Shown here one piece after another: positions 36,505 to 36,572 of a DNA stretch of 36,572 nucleotides. The stretch spans positions 1-36,572 of the forward strand of contig BQJD01000038.1 of the NCBI GenBank assembly GCA_021604525.1, given 5' to 3'. The first letter of the stretch is position 1. The number at the start of each line of letters is the position of its first letter. The stretch is from a marine bacterium B5-7. GTDB lineage: Bacteria; Pseudomonadota; Gammaproteobacteria; Arenicellales; CAJQKF01. The notes under the pieces are model-generated. The model saw only the letters and a list, made by a program, of their open reading frames with translations, made no database searches and was not told where the DNA came from. The position numbers and the translations under genes were made by a program.

Positions 36505-36572
36505 GTGGCAAACAGCAAAACAAACGTCGATTTCGACAAGGCTCTTGAGCCCATGCAAGCCCTTAACAAGCT
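36505..36572 (+). CDS. N-terminus of a possible phasin-family protein (runs off right edge)
   Basis: GTG at 36505, nine bases after GAGG, opens a frame reading MANSKTNVDFDKALEP and then MQALNKL before the window ends. The hydrophilic start followed by a helix of this kind resembles small phasin-like proteins that coat polyhydroxyalkanoate granules, but 22 residues are too few to be certain. The strong promoter and ribosome site support a real, expressed gene. Confidence 0.45.
   Translation, partial: MANSKTNVDFDKALEPMQALNK

Overview
The window is a bacterial chromosome segment carrying the replication origin. The gene set points to a gammaproteobacterium: dnaA-dnaN and gyrB sit beside rpmH-rnpA-yidD-yidC-mnmE, with sfsA, apaH/apaG, mlaA, a Slp-type lipoprotein and a pcm-like/tolC pair nearby. 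I cannot place it below class from sequence reading alone. No rRNA, tRNA, insertion sequence or CRISPR array is visible. Coding density is high and composition looks even, so nothing marks a recent island.

Layout. (1) 1-5009, all minus: rfbC, galE, pgm, a DsbA-like thiol oxidoreductase, exbB, exbD and the start of tonB, which runs off the left edge inside an in-frame 12-bp tandem repeat encoding DPTP units. (2) 5010-10516: a 544-bp divergent spacer, then plus-strand adk, a pcm-like methyltransferase and a TolC-family channel, facing minus-strand sfsA and a short Omp85 (BamA/TamA-like) barrel. (3) 10662-13571: an IalB-family protein (minus), then mlaA, apaH and apaG (plus). (4) 13708-19262: gyrB, dnaN and dnaA, all minus. 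recF is missing; its place holds two perfect parS sites 80 bp apart. The dnaA-dnaN gap holds a DnaA-box cluster beside an AT-rich stretch, the likely oriC. (5) 19837-23717: rpmH, rnpA, yidD, yidC and mnmE, plus strand. The usual rsmG-parA-parB does not follow.

(6) 23769-28114: a Slp-family lipoprotein (minus), then a plus-strand run of an MFS transporter, a CHAD-domain protein and, 2 bp later, an orphan ParA-type ATPase. CHAD domains are tied to polyphosphate and ParA ATPases position cargo on the nucleoid, so the pair may be a polyphosphate-granule positioning module (inference). (7) 28176-30828: a tightly overlapping minus operon of a short-chain dehydrogenase, a PLP aminotransferase and a MaoC-like hydratase. 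(8) 30947-33650, plus: a DUF123/GIY-YIG-type protein, a tiny lipoprotein, an encapsulated-ferritin (EncFtn) homologue lacking the usual encapsulin-targeting tail, an atypical protein kinase whose start is preceded by a nested stem-loop, and a membrane-anchored alpha/beta hydrolase. (9) 33693-36572: a nitrilase-family amidase and a 14-TM DHA2 transporter (minus), then a promoter and the first codons of a possible phasin at the right edge.

The two most novel-looking parts are the CHAD/ParA pair and the targeting-tail-less EncFtn with its kinase/hydrolase neighbours.
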